Part shown: positions 27,764 to 36,376 of the stretch, in pieces
Numbering within the stretch: position 1 is the stretch's first letter
How the letters are laid out: every line of letters begins with the position of its first letter
Origin: Saprospiraceae bacterium
GTDB taxonomy: Bacteria > Bacteroidota > Bacteroidia > Chitinophagales > Saprospiraceae
Assembly (NCBI GenBank): GCA_016710235.1
Contig: JADJLG010000001.1
Coordinates: forward strand, 3,431,273-3,495,272
Direction of reading: 5' to 3'
Length of the DNA: 64,000 nucleotides
Notes under the pieces: generated by a model
Databases searched by the model: none
What the model saw: only the letters and a program-made list of their open reading frames with translations
What the model was told of the DNA's origin: nothing
Translations under genes and position numbers: made by a program

Positions 27764-29062
27764 TTAGTGTGAGCAGTCGCTCTCTGCGTGGATCTGTCCG
27801 CCAGAACTCATCTGTACATTGCACTTCGTCCATACAACTTCCTTGTCTTCTGTGAAGTCTGCAGTAATCTGGTGAACATCAACGGGAAAGTCCTTGGTTT
27901 GAACCGCAACAGGGCTCGCTCCCGGCAAACAGGACTGACCATTTTCATTGATTTTGTAGAATGCCAGTTGCAATGTTTTATCATAGATCATCACAGTCTG
28001 ATCAGCAATCTGTAGGGCAGAAACTATTTGCTGATAAGATGGACATGGAATCAATTGCATCCATTTTATGTCTCCCGAAGCTTTCATACCGGCTTGAAGA
28101 AAACCACCTGATCTTCCATAACCATCACCCACCGCGATAAGATCACCATTGGGAAGCTCCACAGAATTTTTAAAACTCAGATTTTGGGCTGCGGGAAATG
28201 TTTTGGCCCAATGTATGGCTCCGTTTTCAGAACTAGACATGGCAAATGGCACTGCAATGCCATTCGTGCTCACTGATCCCCAGTGGTACAAATTTTTGTT
28301 TTTTGTCTGTACGACGCCGTCTAAACTAAAATCCTGCAGGAGTGAATTGTCTAAAATATACGATACCAAAGAAATGATCTCTCCTTGGGAACTGCACAAT
28401 ACCGTAGTGTAGAGTAAATATTTTTTTCTGGTTTCACCGTCGATATAGGCGCCTTTTTGTTTGAAACAAATCAAAAAATTGTCACCTGTCACAGGAAGAA
28501 TTGCGGACAACTGATCTACATGTTCCAGTTGCCTCACCCACAATAGCTTTCCATCCGAACCCAAAAGGCAGAAGTGCATGACATACGAATCGGCTCCGGG
28601 TTTTTTACTACTGATCAACAGTTCACCTCTCGAGTTGGTAGCAGTCTGAGACTCGTTTCCCGCACTGAGTTGATTGCTGGACATTGCCCACACGACATTC
28701 ATCTTTTGGTCGATTTTGGCAACAAAAGGAATTCGGTTTTCACCAAAATGACCGGAGGCAAAACTGTACTGATCTGCAGTGACAAAATGCTCCACTCTCC
28801 AATTTTCTTTGTCATCTCCCAGTTTATAGATCTGGATTTGAGAAGCATCCGAAGGCATTTTTGCCAAAAATCCATATTTGGTCTCTTTATTGGGGCTATC
28901 TTCCTTCCACAAGCTGCTTTCTCCTGCGACGACAATCGCTTTTTCTCCGGATAGCACTGCACTGGTAGTTATACCCTTGGTTTTAAAATATCCCGCAGCC
29001 TGGTCTCCCCGTTGAGCTGTGCAAGAACTGATGATAACCACAAACAGCAAACTCAGTCTCAT
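27764..29062 (-). CDS. Hypothetical lipoprotein, possible beta-propeller
   Basis: I chose ATG 29062 (MRLSLLFVVIISSCTAQ) because it gives a clean lipoprotein signal with Cys at residue 14; an upstream ATG adds 12 charged residues. The 432-aa mature region is rich in short beta-type phrases (for example GELLISSKKPGADSYVMHF, LPNGDLIAVGDGYGRSGGF) reminiscent of propeller blades. I recognise no family. On the minus strand TATATTTG (29078-29085) is a possible -7 element just upstream. Its function is unknown. Confidence 0.7.
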   Translation of the reverse strand: MRLSLLFVVIISSCTAQRGDQAAGYFKTKGITTSAVLSGEKAIVVAGESSLWKEDSPNKETKYGFLAKMPSDASQIQIYKLGDDKENWRVEHFVTADQYSFASGHFGENRIPFVAKIDQKMNVVWAMSSNQLSAGNESQTATNSRGELLISSKKPGADSYVMHFCLLGSDGKLLWVRQLEHVDQLSAILPVTGDNFLICFKQKGAYIDGETRKKYLLYTTVLCSSQGEIISLVSYILDNSLLQDFSLDGVVQTKNKNLYHWGSVSTNGIAVPFAMSSSENGAIHWAKTFPAAQNLSFKNSVELPNGDLIAVGDGYGRSGGFLQAGMKASGDIKWMQLIPCPSYQQIVSALQIADQTVMIYDKTLQLAFYKINENGQSCLPGASPVAVQTKDFPVDVHQITADFTEDKEVVWTKCNVQMSSGGQIHAESDCSH

Positions 29063-29174
29063 ATTAAATTTTTTTCGCAAATATAATCTTAATCCCAAGT
29101 ATTATTCCGAGAAGCTGAGTTGGAGGATCACAATCCCACAAAACCACCCACAGGTACCTGCTTTTTGCAAAAAT

Positions 29175-29203
29175 AAAAGGGTGGAATTTTGGCCCACCCT
29201 TTT
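29175..29203 (-). terminator. Terminator after the cytochrome c gene
   Basis: AAAAGGGTGG and CCACCCTTTT form a 10-bp stem with a 9-base loop. A and T tracts are part of the stem ends, so it could work in both directions. It lies 38 bases after the cytochrome stop codon. Confidence 0.75.
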
Positions 29204-29240
29204 CTATCAAATGAAAAAATTCAGTGCAATTTATTTTTAC

Positions 29241-29699
29241 TCACTTCGCATCCTGAGCTCTTAGGTATTCCAATATTGCACGCGCTTTCGTCTCATCAAG
29301 ACCTGCAGTTGACATCGCCGTATTGTTAAACTCAGCAAACAGCGCTTTGGCATCAGGATCATTTTTAACCATCTCTTCGTTGTGTAGCAAAATATTCATC
29401 AACCAGTTCGCACTTCTCTTTTGAGTCACACCCTTCAAGGCTGGACCAATGAGCTTCTGGTCAAATTTATGGCAAGCCACGCAGATTTTACCAAACTCCG
29501 CTTCTCCTGCTTTTACCATGGCTTCGTCAATCGCCGGAAGATCGCCTTTGATGTATTGCTTCATTTCCCATGATTCTACCATTGATGTCGGCTTGGATGA
29601 ATTTGTGTTATTCTCTTTCGTCGGACCTGAGGAACATGAAACCAACATTCCTATTGTCAAAATAGAAAATAACATTACAATAATTTGTCTTTTTTTCAT
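29241..29699 (-). CDS. Lipoprotein c-type cytochrome
   Basis: The 152-aa protein has a lipoprotein signal (LTIGMLVSCSSG, Cys about 22) and one haem c motif, CVACH, in FGKICVACHKFDQKLIGPAL. A methionine in the NTAMSTAGLDE segment is a candidate axial ligand. It probably carries electrons on the periplasmic side. Next to norD and downstream of nirS/nor it is a good candidate electron donor to NirS or NOR, but this is from position only. Its promoter contains a palindrome around the -7 box, suggesting regulation shared with denitrification. Confidence 0.88.
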   Translation of the reverse strand: MKKRQIIVMLFSILTIGMLVSCSSGPTKENNTNSSKPTSMVESWEMKQYIKGDLPAIDEAMVKAGEAEFGKICVACHKFDQKLIGPALKGVTQKRSANWLMNILLHNEEMVKNDPDAKALFAEFNNTAMSTAGLDETKARAILEYLRAQDAK

Positions 29700-29750
29700 T
29701 TTTATATAATTTTAATAAAATTAATTTTTTGTAATATAAACGGATTTAAA

Positions 29751-29772
29751 TTTGTGACAAAAATATCACAAA
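29751..29772. promoter_or_regulatory. Palindromic operator over the cytochrome c promoter
   Basis: TTTGTGA (29751-29757) and TCACAAA (29766-29772) are perfect inverted arms around 8 bases. On the minus strand those 8 bases read TATTTTTG, an exact -7 element, with TTG 17 bases upstream. A repressor on these arms would cover the -7 box. The arms resemble CRP/FNR-family half sites (TGTGA/TCACA) but with 8 rather than 6 bases between them. Confidence 0.6.
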
Positions 29773-29796
29773 TCTTTCTAATCAAGCTTGTCGCAC

Positions 29797-30058
29797 ATGA
29801 AAAAAAGCTTCATTATTTTGGCAGTAATATTTAGTTTGGCATCCGGGCTCCTTTTGCTCGGCTACAAAAAAGAATGTAGCGATATCCAAAGAGACTGCGG
29901 CGATTATTGTTATTGCAGGTATCATGTATGTATCAGTCGGATTTTGGCCTTCCCTCTCGACTCGACGCAGCAGTTTCAAGAGAGAATTTGTCATTGAGAC
30001 TGTGCTATTTTTTGATACAACTGCTGGAGAACAAACGACAACTTTTCTGCATGTGTAA
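29797..30058 (+). pseudogene. Possible frameshifted small two-helix membrane protein
   Basis: From ATG 29797 the frame reads a good hydrophobic helix (FIILAVIFSLASGLLLLGY). After a run of six A (about 29866-29871) it becomes a cysteine-rich, unnatural tail ending at 29997. With one A fewer, the frame gives a second helix (AAIIVIAGIMYVSVGFW) and ends at 30058, overlapping the end of convergent norD by 68 bases. That overlap weakens the case. I recognise no family. It could be a real small gene with an indel, a sequencing error, or chance. Confidence 0.4.
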
Positions 30059-31685
30059 CAATACTGAAATGCTGTCGGCCAAACATCATCGGCAAATAAA
30101 ATTTTGCAGTATCTTCAATGGCTACCGCGTGGTATTGAATTTGTTTTTGTTTCATTTCTTTCAAAGCCTGCTTGATATCCTCCATTCCGTGTTTGCCTTC
30201 ATACTTGTCATAATCTGTCGGCTTTCCATCTGTCAGGACGATTAGCCATTTTGATCTGGCTCGCGATTTTTGGAGCAAGGTACTGCTGTGGCGCAATGCC
30301 GGACCAATGCGCGTAAATCCCTGAGCCTGAATGGCACCGATACTTTGAATTGCACTTCGCCAGCTCTGTTTGAAATGCTTCAGCGTGACGTAGGTACAGA
30401 AATTTCTCGTTTTAGAAAAATAAGCATCAACCTGAAAGTCTAGCTCAAAATCGCTCAAAGCCTCACCCATACTCAGTATAGCTCTTTTCTCAATATCCAG
30501 GACTTTTTCATTGTTGATATAACTGTCACTGGATAAGCTGATATCGATCAAAAACAAAATCGACAGATCCTTTCTATTTCTTCGTTTTGACAAATAGATT
30601 TTATCATCCGCCTGTATGCCTGCCTGGAGATCAATGTGCATATCGTGCAATGCGTCAATATCAAATTCGTCACCGTGATTCATCCGACGCACTTGTGTCC
30701 ATTGGTTATAAAACCTAGACAACTCCTTTTTCAAAATAGTTATTTGCCTGTGGCTATCCCTGATCATTTGGCCCCCCGTGGTGGATCTGACTGACTTGAA
30801 CAATACCGGAAAAACCTTGCAGTAATCAGGCAGGTATTTTTTCTGTACATAGTCCCACTCCGGGTATGGATAGAAATGGTCGCTCTGCTTGAGCTCTTTG
30901 CATTCAGCCACCGTGAACTGACCATTGTACTCAGCCTTGTATATGGAGTGGACGATATCATCAACACGTACGACATGTTTTAGATTGAGTTCATCCAGTG
31001 CTTCCATATCCTCCTGAAGACTGTCTCCACCGTCAAAATCTCTCCAGACTCCGTCAAACTCTTCTGCCGTCTCTACTTTCTCAAAATTGTGGGTAAGCAT
31101 GTATTCTTCCTGCTTTTGGCGATCGACTTGCAAAACGCTCACCGACTCCACGGCTTTTGATTTTAATTCAGTGGAAATTTCTTGCTCTTTTTGAACAGAA
31201 GATGCAAACGTCGCAGGCCCTGTTTCCAGCCCCTGGATTGCTTGATCATTTGGAATAAAAGTTTCGGTCAACCAACTTATATCCGGCAATCCATCCATCA
31301 AACGAAGTCGGATCTCAGTCGCCCGAGGAAAATCTTTCTCCAATGTTTCTATAATCATATCTGAGCTTAGTCCATGATCTGGGCTAGTCAAGTCCAGCAG
31401 ATAATGGTAACATAAATAAAGCACACGATACAGATAAAATGCATCATTGAGGGACTTTTCAGAGTAAAAGTCTATCTGTTGAGGAAGATAAAAGTAAATC
31501 CCTTTGCGACCTCCCTTCATCAATGCCGGCGAAATTTCAATAGCTACTTTACAGATTGCCCTGGAGATGAGCAAAAGAGATTGGAGTCGCTCAGTCAGAA
31601 ATGAACATGAACTAGAAAATGATGGAGCGTTCTTCTTCTTTCGCCATGCAAAAAATTTTTTAAATAGTAATTCCTGTAGGTCCAA
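29991..31685 (-). CDS. norD: Nitric oxide reductase activation protein NorD (VWA domain)
   Basis: NorD works with the AAA+ protein NorQ to mature NO reductase, probably helping insert the non-haem iron. The 564-aa protein ends in a von Willebrand A domain with an intact MIDAS (LIDISLSSDSYI and VLTDGKPTDYD). The N-terminal region is helical and the middle is acidic. It follows norQ by 21 bases and is last in the porin-nirS-receptor-norCBQD series. It appears complete. Confidence 0.92.
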   Translation of the reverse strand: MDLQELLFKKFFAWRKKKNAPSFSSSCSFLTERLQSLLLISRAICKVAIEISPALMKGGRKGIYFYLPQQIDFYSEKSLNDAFYLYRVLYLCYHYLLDLTSPDHGLSSDMIIETLEKDFPRATEIRLRLMDGLPDISWLTETFIPNDQAIQGLETGPATFASSVQKEQEISTELKSKAVESVSVLQVDRQKQEEYMLTHNFEKVETAEEFDGVWRDFDGGDSLQEDMEALDELNLKHVVRVDDIVHSIYKAEYNGQFTVAECKELKQSDHFYPYPEWDYVQKKYLPDYCKVFPVLFKSVRSTTGGQMIRDSHRQITILKKELSRFYNQWTQVRRMNHGDEFDIDALHDMHIDLQAGIQADDKIYLSKRRNRKDLSILFLIDISLSSDSYINNEKVLDIEKRAILSMGEALSDFELDFQVDAYFSKTRNFCTYVTLKHFKQSWRSAIQSIGAIQAQGFTRIGPALRHSSTLLQKSRARSKWLIVLTDGKPTDYDKYEGKHGMEDIKQALKEMKQKQIQYHAVAIEDTAKFYLPMMFGRQHFSIVTHAEKLSFVLQQLYQKIAQSQ

Positions 31686-31706
31686 GACAAATTATTGATT
31701 TCAAGC

Positions 31707-32489
31707 CTATAAAGCGAGATTGGCCAGGTCTTCCAAAGTGGTCAATGTCTCAGGATCATCTGTCAGTGGCTCCAGCATAGCTGCTTTGACTGCCAACCTC
31801 GGTGGCAATCCTCTGCTGATCAGTTTTGCAGCATCGACGATAAGCCTTGTGGAGACCGTCTCCATCAAACCCAATTCGTGTAGATTTCTGATCCTATTGG
31901 AGATTTGGATTAGTTTTTCTACTTGTGCCTGGGCTAGAGCTGTTTCCCCTTGAACGATTTGAGCTTCTATCGAAGCAGAAGGATATTGAAATGAAATCGC
32001 AACGAATCTCTGCCTTGTGGATGGCTTGAGATCTTTCATACTTTTTTGGTAACCCGGATTAAATGATGCAACAAGCATAAAGTCGTGGTGTGCTTGTATC
32101 TCAGTGCCCAACTTATCGATGAACATATTCCTTCTAAAATCCGTGAGGGAATGTATAGCTACGAGTATATCCGGTCTCGCCTCAGCGATTTCATCCAGAT
32201 AGATGATGGAGCCTGATTTAGCTGCTATGGTGAGTGGACCATCTATCCAAGCGGTCTCATTGCCACGCAAAATAAATCTGCCGATGAGGTCGGTGGAAGA
32301 CGTTTCTTCATGACAGGTGATCGTGATCAGGTCTTTGTCCAGTTTGTAGGCCATATGCTCCACAAATCTCGATTTTCCTGAACCAGTGGGCCCCTTCAAC
32401 AAAAGGGGCAACTGGTTCAAATAACAATGTTCAAATATCAAATTTTCTCGACCTGTACTTTGGTAAAAAGGTTCTTTTTCAAACTTCAT
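31707..32489 (-). CDS. norQ: MoxR-type AAA+ ATPase NorQ
   Basis: NorQ is the ATPase partner of NorD in NO reductase maturation. The 260-aa protein has Walker A GPTGSGKS (about 33-40), Walker B in SIIYLDEIAEA, and an arginine-rich sensor region in LKPSTRQRFVAI. It is of normal CbbQ/NorQ length. It starts 12 bases after norB and precedes norD by 21 bases, matching the classical norCBQD order. Confidence 0.93.
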   Translation of the reverse strand: MKFEKEPFYQSTGRENLIFEHCYLNQLPLLLKGPTGSGKSRFVEHMAYKLDKDLITITCHEETSSTDLIGRFILRGNETAWIDGPLTIAAKSGSIIYLDEIAEARPDILVAIHSLTDFRRNMFIDKLGTEIQAHHDFMLVASFNPGYQKSMKDLKPSTRQRFVAISFQYPSASIEAQIVQGETALAQAQVEKLIQISNRIRNLHELGLMETVSTRLIVDAAKLISRGLPPRLAVKAAMLEPLTDDPETLTTLEDLANLAL

Positions 32490-32501
32490 CCCTTATAGAT
32501 C

Positions 32502-33863
32502 TCATTTAGCGGGAACAAAATGGTCTTCTACTGGACGGACTGCCTCGTCTTTGGGAGTACCATACTGGACAAAATCAATGATATAGAGTATTATACCAAA
32601 CAAAAACAAGCATCCTGACGCCAGCATGATGACAAAGTGTATTGATATTTCGTTTTGCGCATCCATAAACTCAATTCCCATTCTTCGCTCCAGATAAACC
32701 TGTGCTACACCTGCTGCTGCCAGAGCTGTGGTCATTCCCAACATGCCTATATTCGAAGTCCAGAATGCAATTTGTCCCCGAGCGTTCTGATAAAGCTTAC
32801 GCCCTGTCAGCATAGGCATGGCATACGAGATAATAGCCAATACCAACATCCCATAAGCACCCCAAAAAGCCAAATGGCCATGCATTGCAGTCACCAATGT
32901 ACCATGTGTCCACAGATTGACCGACGGTAAGGTATGTGCCATTCCAAGCAATCCGGCTCCGGCAAATGAAGTGATCGCACATCCGAGCGTCCAATACAGC
33001 GCAATGGTATTTGGGTGTTTCTGGCCTCCTCTGCGATACATTGCAAATGCAAACAAAGCCATTCCCAAAAATGCCAATGGCTCTAACGCAGAAAAAATAC
33101 CGCCTATGATCAACCAATACCTGGGTGCACCTATGAAGTAATAATGATGTCCTGTACCCAATATTCCCGATATGAATGTGAGACCGATGATAACATAGAG
33201 CCACTTCTCGATGACCTCTCTGTCCACTCCTGTAAGCTTGATCAGTAGATATGCAAGAATTCCTCCCATGATCAACTCCCAAACTCCTTCCACCCACAAG
33301 TGTACCACCCACCATCTGAAATATGAATCTAAAGTCTGACTCTCAAACCATATCATTCCGGGCAGGTAGAGCAATGCAGCAAAAACCAGACCCATAGTCA
33401 ACACCATAGCTGTCGTTGTCCTTTGTTTACCTTTAAACAAAGTGGCCAGTATCAAAGCTAAAAAGAGCAATACATTGATAACCACCAGGTAATCCAGAGG
33501 TCTTGGTATCTCCAGGAATTTTCTGCCTTCCCACCAGTTCATGTGATAACCGGCGACCGCTACTACTCCGACAAGTGCAAAGCTGTAAAACTGCAATTTG
33601 GCCAAAGGGACCGAAACAAGTTCATTCTGACTTTCTTCAGGGATGATATAATAGGCCGCCCCCATGAATCCACTCAGCAACCAAACAACCAACAGGTTGG
33701 TATGCGTTGCTCTAGCAGTATTAAATGGGATAAAGCTATGAAACCACTCATCATAACCGATGCGACCCAGGGCCATGATAATCCCATAGACGATCTGCAA
33801 AATGAGCAAGAGCATGCTCAGGGCAAAAAATAAATATGCGACTTTCTGTGATTGATATTTCAT
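32502..33863 (-). CDS. norB: Nitric oxide reductase large subunit NorB
   Basis: NorB is the membrane catalytic subunit of cytochrome c-dependent NO reductase (cNOR), turning two NO into N2O at a haem b3/non-haem iron centre. The 453-aa protein has about 12 membrane helices. Expected residues are present: haem histidine in ATHTNLLVVWLL, the iron-site histidine and glutamates in VVHLWVEGVWELIMG, HH in GTGHHYYFIGAP, and haem histidines in AMHGHLAFWGAYG. The length without a fused quinol domain indicates cNOR rather than qNOR. It starts 5 bases after norC. Confidence 0.95.
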   Translation of the reverse strand: MKYQSQKVAYLFFALSMLLLILQIVYGIIMALGRIGYDEWFHSFIPFNTARATHTNLLVVWLLSGFMGAAYYIIPEESQNELVSVPLAKLQFYSFALVGVVAVAGYHMNWWEGRKFLEIPRPLDYLVVINVLLFLALILATLFKGKQRTTTAMVLTMGLVFAALLYLPGMIWFESQTLDSYFRWWVVHLWVEGVWELIMGGILAYLLIKLTGVDREVIEKWLYVIIGLTFISGILGTGHHYYFIGAPRYWLIIGGIFSALEPLAFLGMALFAFAMYRRGGQKHPNTIALYWTLGCAITSFAGAGLLGMAHTLPSVNLWTHGTLVTAMHGHLAFWGAYGMLVLAIISYAMPMLTGRKLYQNARGQIAFWTSNIGMLGMTTALAAAGVAQVYLERRMGIEFMDAQNEISIHFVIMLASGCLFLFGIILYIIDFVQYGTPKDEAVRPVEDHFVPAK

Positions 33864-33868
33864 GATTC

Positions 33869-34305
33869 TTATTGTTTTGGAGGTTGAGACATAACCGGCT
33901 TAGGTGGAAATCCATTCAAATCGATTTCGCCGCACCATTTCAAAAATGCAATCATATCTGAGGCATCCTGATCTGACATACCATAGGCTACCATGAGACG
34001 TCCACGAGGACCCCAGGGCATCTTGGAAGTCAAAATAACTTTGATCATTTCAGGTCCGCGCCGCTCGACAACCTTGGTCAATTCAGGTGCATAATATGCA
34101 CCTTCACCTAGCAGGGTGTGGCAACCCATACAATTGTTTTCTCCCAAATTATTTTTCCTCTGGTGACTTCGGGCGTAATATTGGCCGCATTGGTCTGCCG
34201 AGGTACTTCATTGGCAAGACTATGCCAGGTCAATCCCAGAAATACTGCGAATGACAGGATCGTCCCTCCAAAAAAGAAAATCTGTGCATTTTTCTTTGAA
34301 AACAT
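33869..34305 (-). pseudogene. norC: norC, cytochrome c subunit of NO reductase, frameshifted
   Basis: NorC is the membrane-anchored cytochrome c that feeds NorB. From ATG 34305 the frame gives the anchor helix (AQIFFFGGTILSFAVFLGL) and VTRGKIIWEK, then runs out of frame and stops at 34108. The other frame carries on with NNCMGCHTLLGEGAYYAPEL, with haem motif CMGCH, to 33869. One extra A in the run at 34137-34140 (read as T on the plus strand) would join them into about 144 aa ending PPKQ. The lesion falls just before the haem motif, so the gene as read is non-functional. A homopolymer sequencing error is a serious alternative, since norB, norQ and norD are intact. Confidence 0.88.
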
Positions 34306-34311
34306 ATGTGT

Positions 34312-36327
34312 TTACTTTGTTGGTTTACGATTGAAAAAGTATTGACATCCGATGAAGTAAGTTCGACCCCATAGGAATAATGAGCTGGTATGTGCAGCTC
34401 CCGAAAGCAAAACCTGCTCTTCGAGATTGGTCTTATTCAATATGTTTTTTACTCCGGAATTGAGCTCTATGCTGTGTTTGAAAAGATGCACTGACAACAT
34501 GGCGTCCAAATTGTCGAGTGCAGCCGTCTGGGTTGCAAAATACGCTTTCTTGGCTTTGTCATAAGCATATGCCGGTCTTTCTCCTCGATGTTTGTAAAAC
34601 ACCGCAAATGTGGAGTGCAAGGCCGGAACACAGTATTGAATTCTTGCATTGTAATCTTTCGACAACAGAAACTTATCCAACTGTGAGGATAGAGCTTCGG
34701 TATAAAAATCATTGCGGTTCCAGAACATGTGTTGTCCGTAGGATAGCGATAGGAACTTCCACAAAGTCAGCTCAGCATCCCATTTTATACCGTAAGTTTT
34801 ATCGTGGTTGATATTGATATAATTCCTGCTATTCTGGATGATCGGACTCAAGGCAATGAGATCTTTCAGATCATTGTAATAGGTCTTGACCTGGATGGAA
34901 TGAGGCAAAGGTATCGATGGTAAAACCAGTTTAAGCCCCAGCTGGTATTGATCTGAAGATTCAGGCTTCAAGTCAGAATTACCTGTAATATGATAACTGG
35001 TTGGTCCGACAAATGTGTAAAAATCCAAGTACAATTCCTTCATACTTGGCGTGCGAAAGCCTCTAGAATAATTTGCCCAAATATGGCTTTGTGGCAAGAA
35101 TTCGTAGTTTACACTCAGCGTAGGCGTGGGTACTGACTTACCATACGAATAATGACTCCACCTCACAGCAGGCTCCAGACTCAATTTTTTGAAAGGCATC
35201 AAACGAACAGCAGCAAACACTGCGCCTTCACTCAGTTCTTGCTGGCGATCCAGAATTCTCCTTCCCGTAGTTGTCTCATGATTGAATTCCAGACCGGCAA
35301 GCCCCTGATACCATTTGTTTTCAGGTGTAAAACTGTAAGTGGCTTTCCCATGCCAGGTAAAAAATCCGGTTGTATCTGCCGCAGACTGATTAGCATCCAA
35401 AGTGGTTTCGTCTTTGGTTACATCAGTGGTGTAGTATTTCTGAAATCTTTTGTACAAAGAGTAAGAGACATCAACATCCCAGTAATGAGCTTTGCCGCTA
35501 CTTAAATTATAATGGACCGAATTTACCCATCTTCTTGTGGAATAATACACATCCTTAGCGATCTGATTTGTATCTGCATTGCCCAAATCAAAGAGATTGT
35601 CTTGAGTGAGTTGAGACCTGAGTTGAACACCACTCCTCTTCATCAAATATGCATACTGAAAATATCCTGAATATTGATTGCGATTCTCCCAATCTTCAGC
35701 TCTTTGACCATTGAAAGAAACGCCATCAAAAAAATAAGCATTCGCGCCTGTTTGCAAGTGATGTTTGTGGTGATTGAACGAACTGTTGAATTTGAATTCT
35801 TTGGCTCCAACTGACTCGTAATTGGCGCCAACCTGGATAGACCAGGGATATTTCCGCTCGATATCGGTGATGATATTGATCGTTCCGCCAAGTGCGTCTG
35901 TGCCATGATACACGGATGATGGGCCTTCGATGATTTCAATGCGCCGAACATTGACCAGCGGAATCTGATTGAGATCAATGACTCCATCCAATCGACCCAC
36001 AACAGGAATCCCATTTACCATGATTTTCACGTTCTCTTTTGAAATTCCGTTGATCTGAGGGCTGCCCCCAAATACTGAAGCCTGGGCTATGTCAAAGGAC
36101 AATTCCTGCATTAAAGCGTCTCTGAGTTGATGGGCTCCCGTCAGCTTGAGTTGATTGGAAGTAATCACTTTAACGGGTGTGATGACCCGATCTATTTGGG
36201 TCGGCTTGAATTGTGCAGTTATGACAACTTCATCCAACAGCTCAGGAGGTCGGGTTGAATCTAATACCTGAGCTGTAGATGAGCTGATAATAAAGCAAAT
36301 AATATGAAGAAAAATATATTTTTTCAC
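34312..36327 (-). CDS. TonB-dependent outer-membrane receptor
   Basis: The 671-aa protein has a signal peptide (HIICFIISSSTAQ), a TonB box-like region (LDEVVITAQ), a plug domain (KVITSNQLKLTGAHQLRDAL to EIIEGPSSVYHGTDALGG) and a C-terminal beta barrel ending in CQYFFNRK. It imports a ligand across the outer membrane. It lies between nirS (49 bases) and norC (6 bases), so it may take up a cofactor source such as haem, copper or iron for denitrification. The ligand is inference. A palindrome lies just upstream of its start. Confidence 0.9.
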   Translation of the reverse strand: MKKYIFLHIICFIISSSTAQVLDSTRPPELLDEVVITAQFKPTQIDRVITPVKVITSNQLKLTGAHQLRDALMQELSFDIAQASVFGGSPQINGISKENVKIMVNGIPVVGRLDGVIDLNQIPLVNVRRIEIIEGPSSVYHGTDALGGTINIITDIERKYPWSIQVGANYESVGAKEFKFNSSFNHHKHHLQTGANAYFFDGVSFNGQRAEDWENRNQYSGYFQYAYLMKRSGVQLRSQLTQDNLFDLGNADTNQIAKDVYYSTRRWVNSVHYNLSSGKAHYWDVDVSYSLYKRFQKYYTTDVTKDETTLDANQSAADTTGFFTWHGKATYSFTPENKWYQGLAGLEFNHETTTGRRILDRQQELSEGAVFAAVRLMPFKKLSLEPAVRWSHYSYGKSVPTPTLSVNYEFLPQSHIWANYSRGFRTPSMKELYLDFYTFVGPTSYHITGNSDLKPESSDQYQLGLKLVLPSIPLPHSIQVKTYYNDLKDLIALSPIIQNSRNYININHDKTYGIKWDAELTLWKFLSLSYGQHMFWNRNDFYTEALSSQLDKFLLSKDYNARIQYCVPALHSTFAVFYKHRGERPAYAYDKAKKAYFATQTAALDNLDAMLSVHLFKHSIELNSGVKNILNKTNLEEQVLLSGAAHTSSLFLWGRTYFIGCQYFFNRKPTK

Positions 36328-36334
36328 TTATTTT

Positions 36335-36353
36335 TATTTGTCTATTACAAATA
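36335..36353. promoter_or_regulatory. Palindrome upstream of the TonB receptor gene
   Basis: TATTTGT (36335-36341) and ACAAATA (36347-36353) are perfect 7-bp arms with 5 bases between. They lie 7 bases before the receptor start, within the 49-base gap after nirS. It could be an operator or an mRNA hairpin affecting translation or processing. Confidence 0.4.
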
Positions 36354-36376
36354 TTTACCAATTAATATATGGCTTA

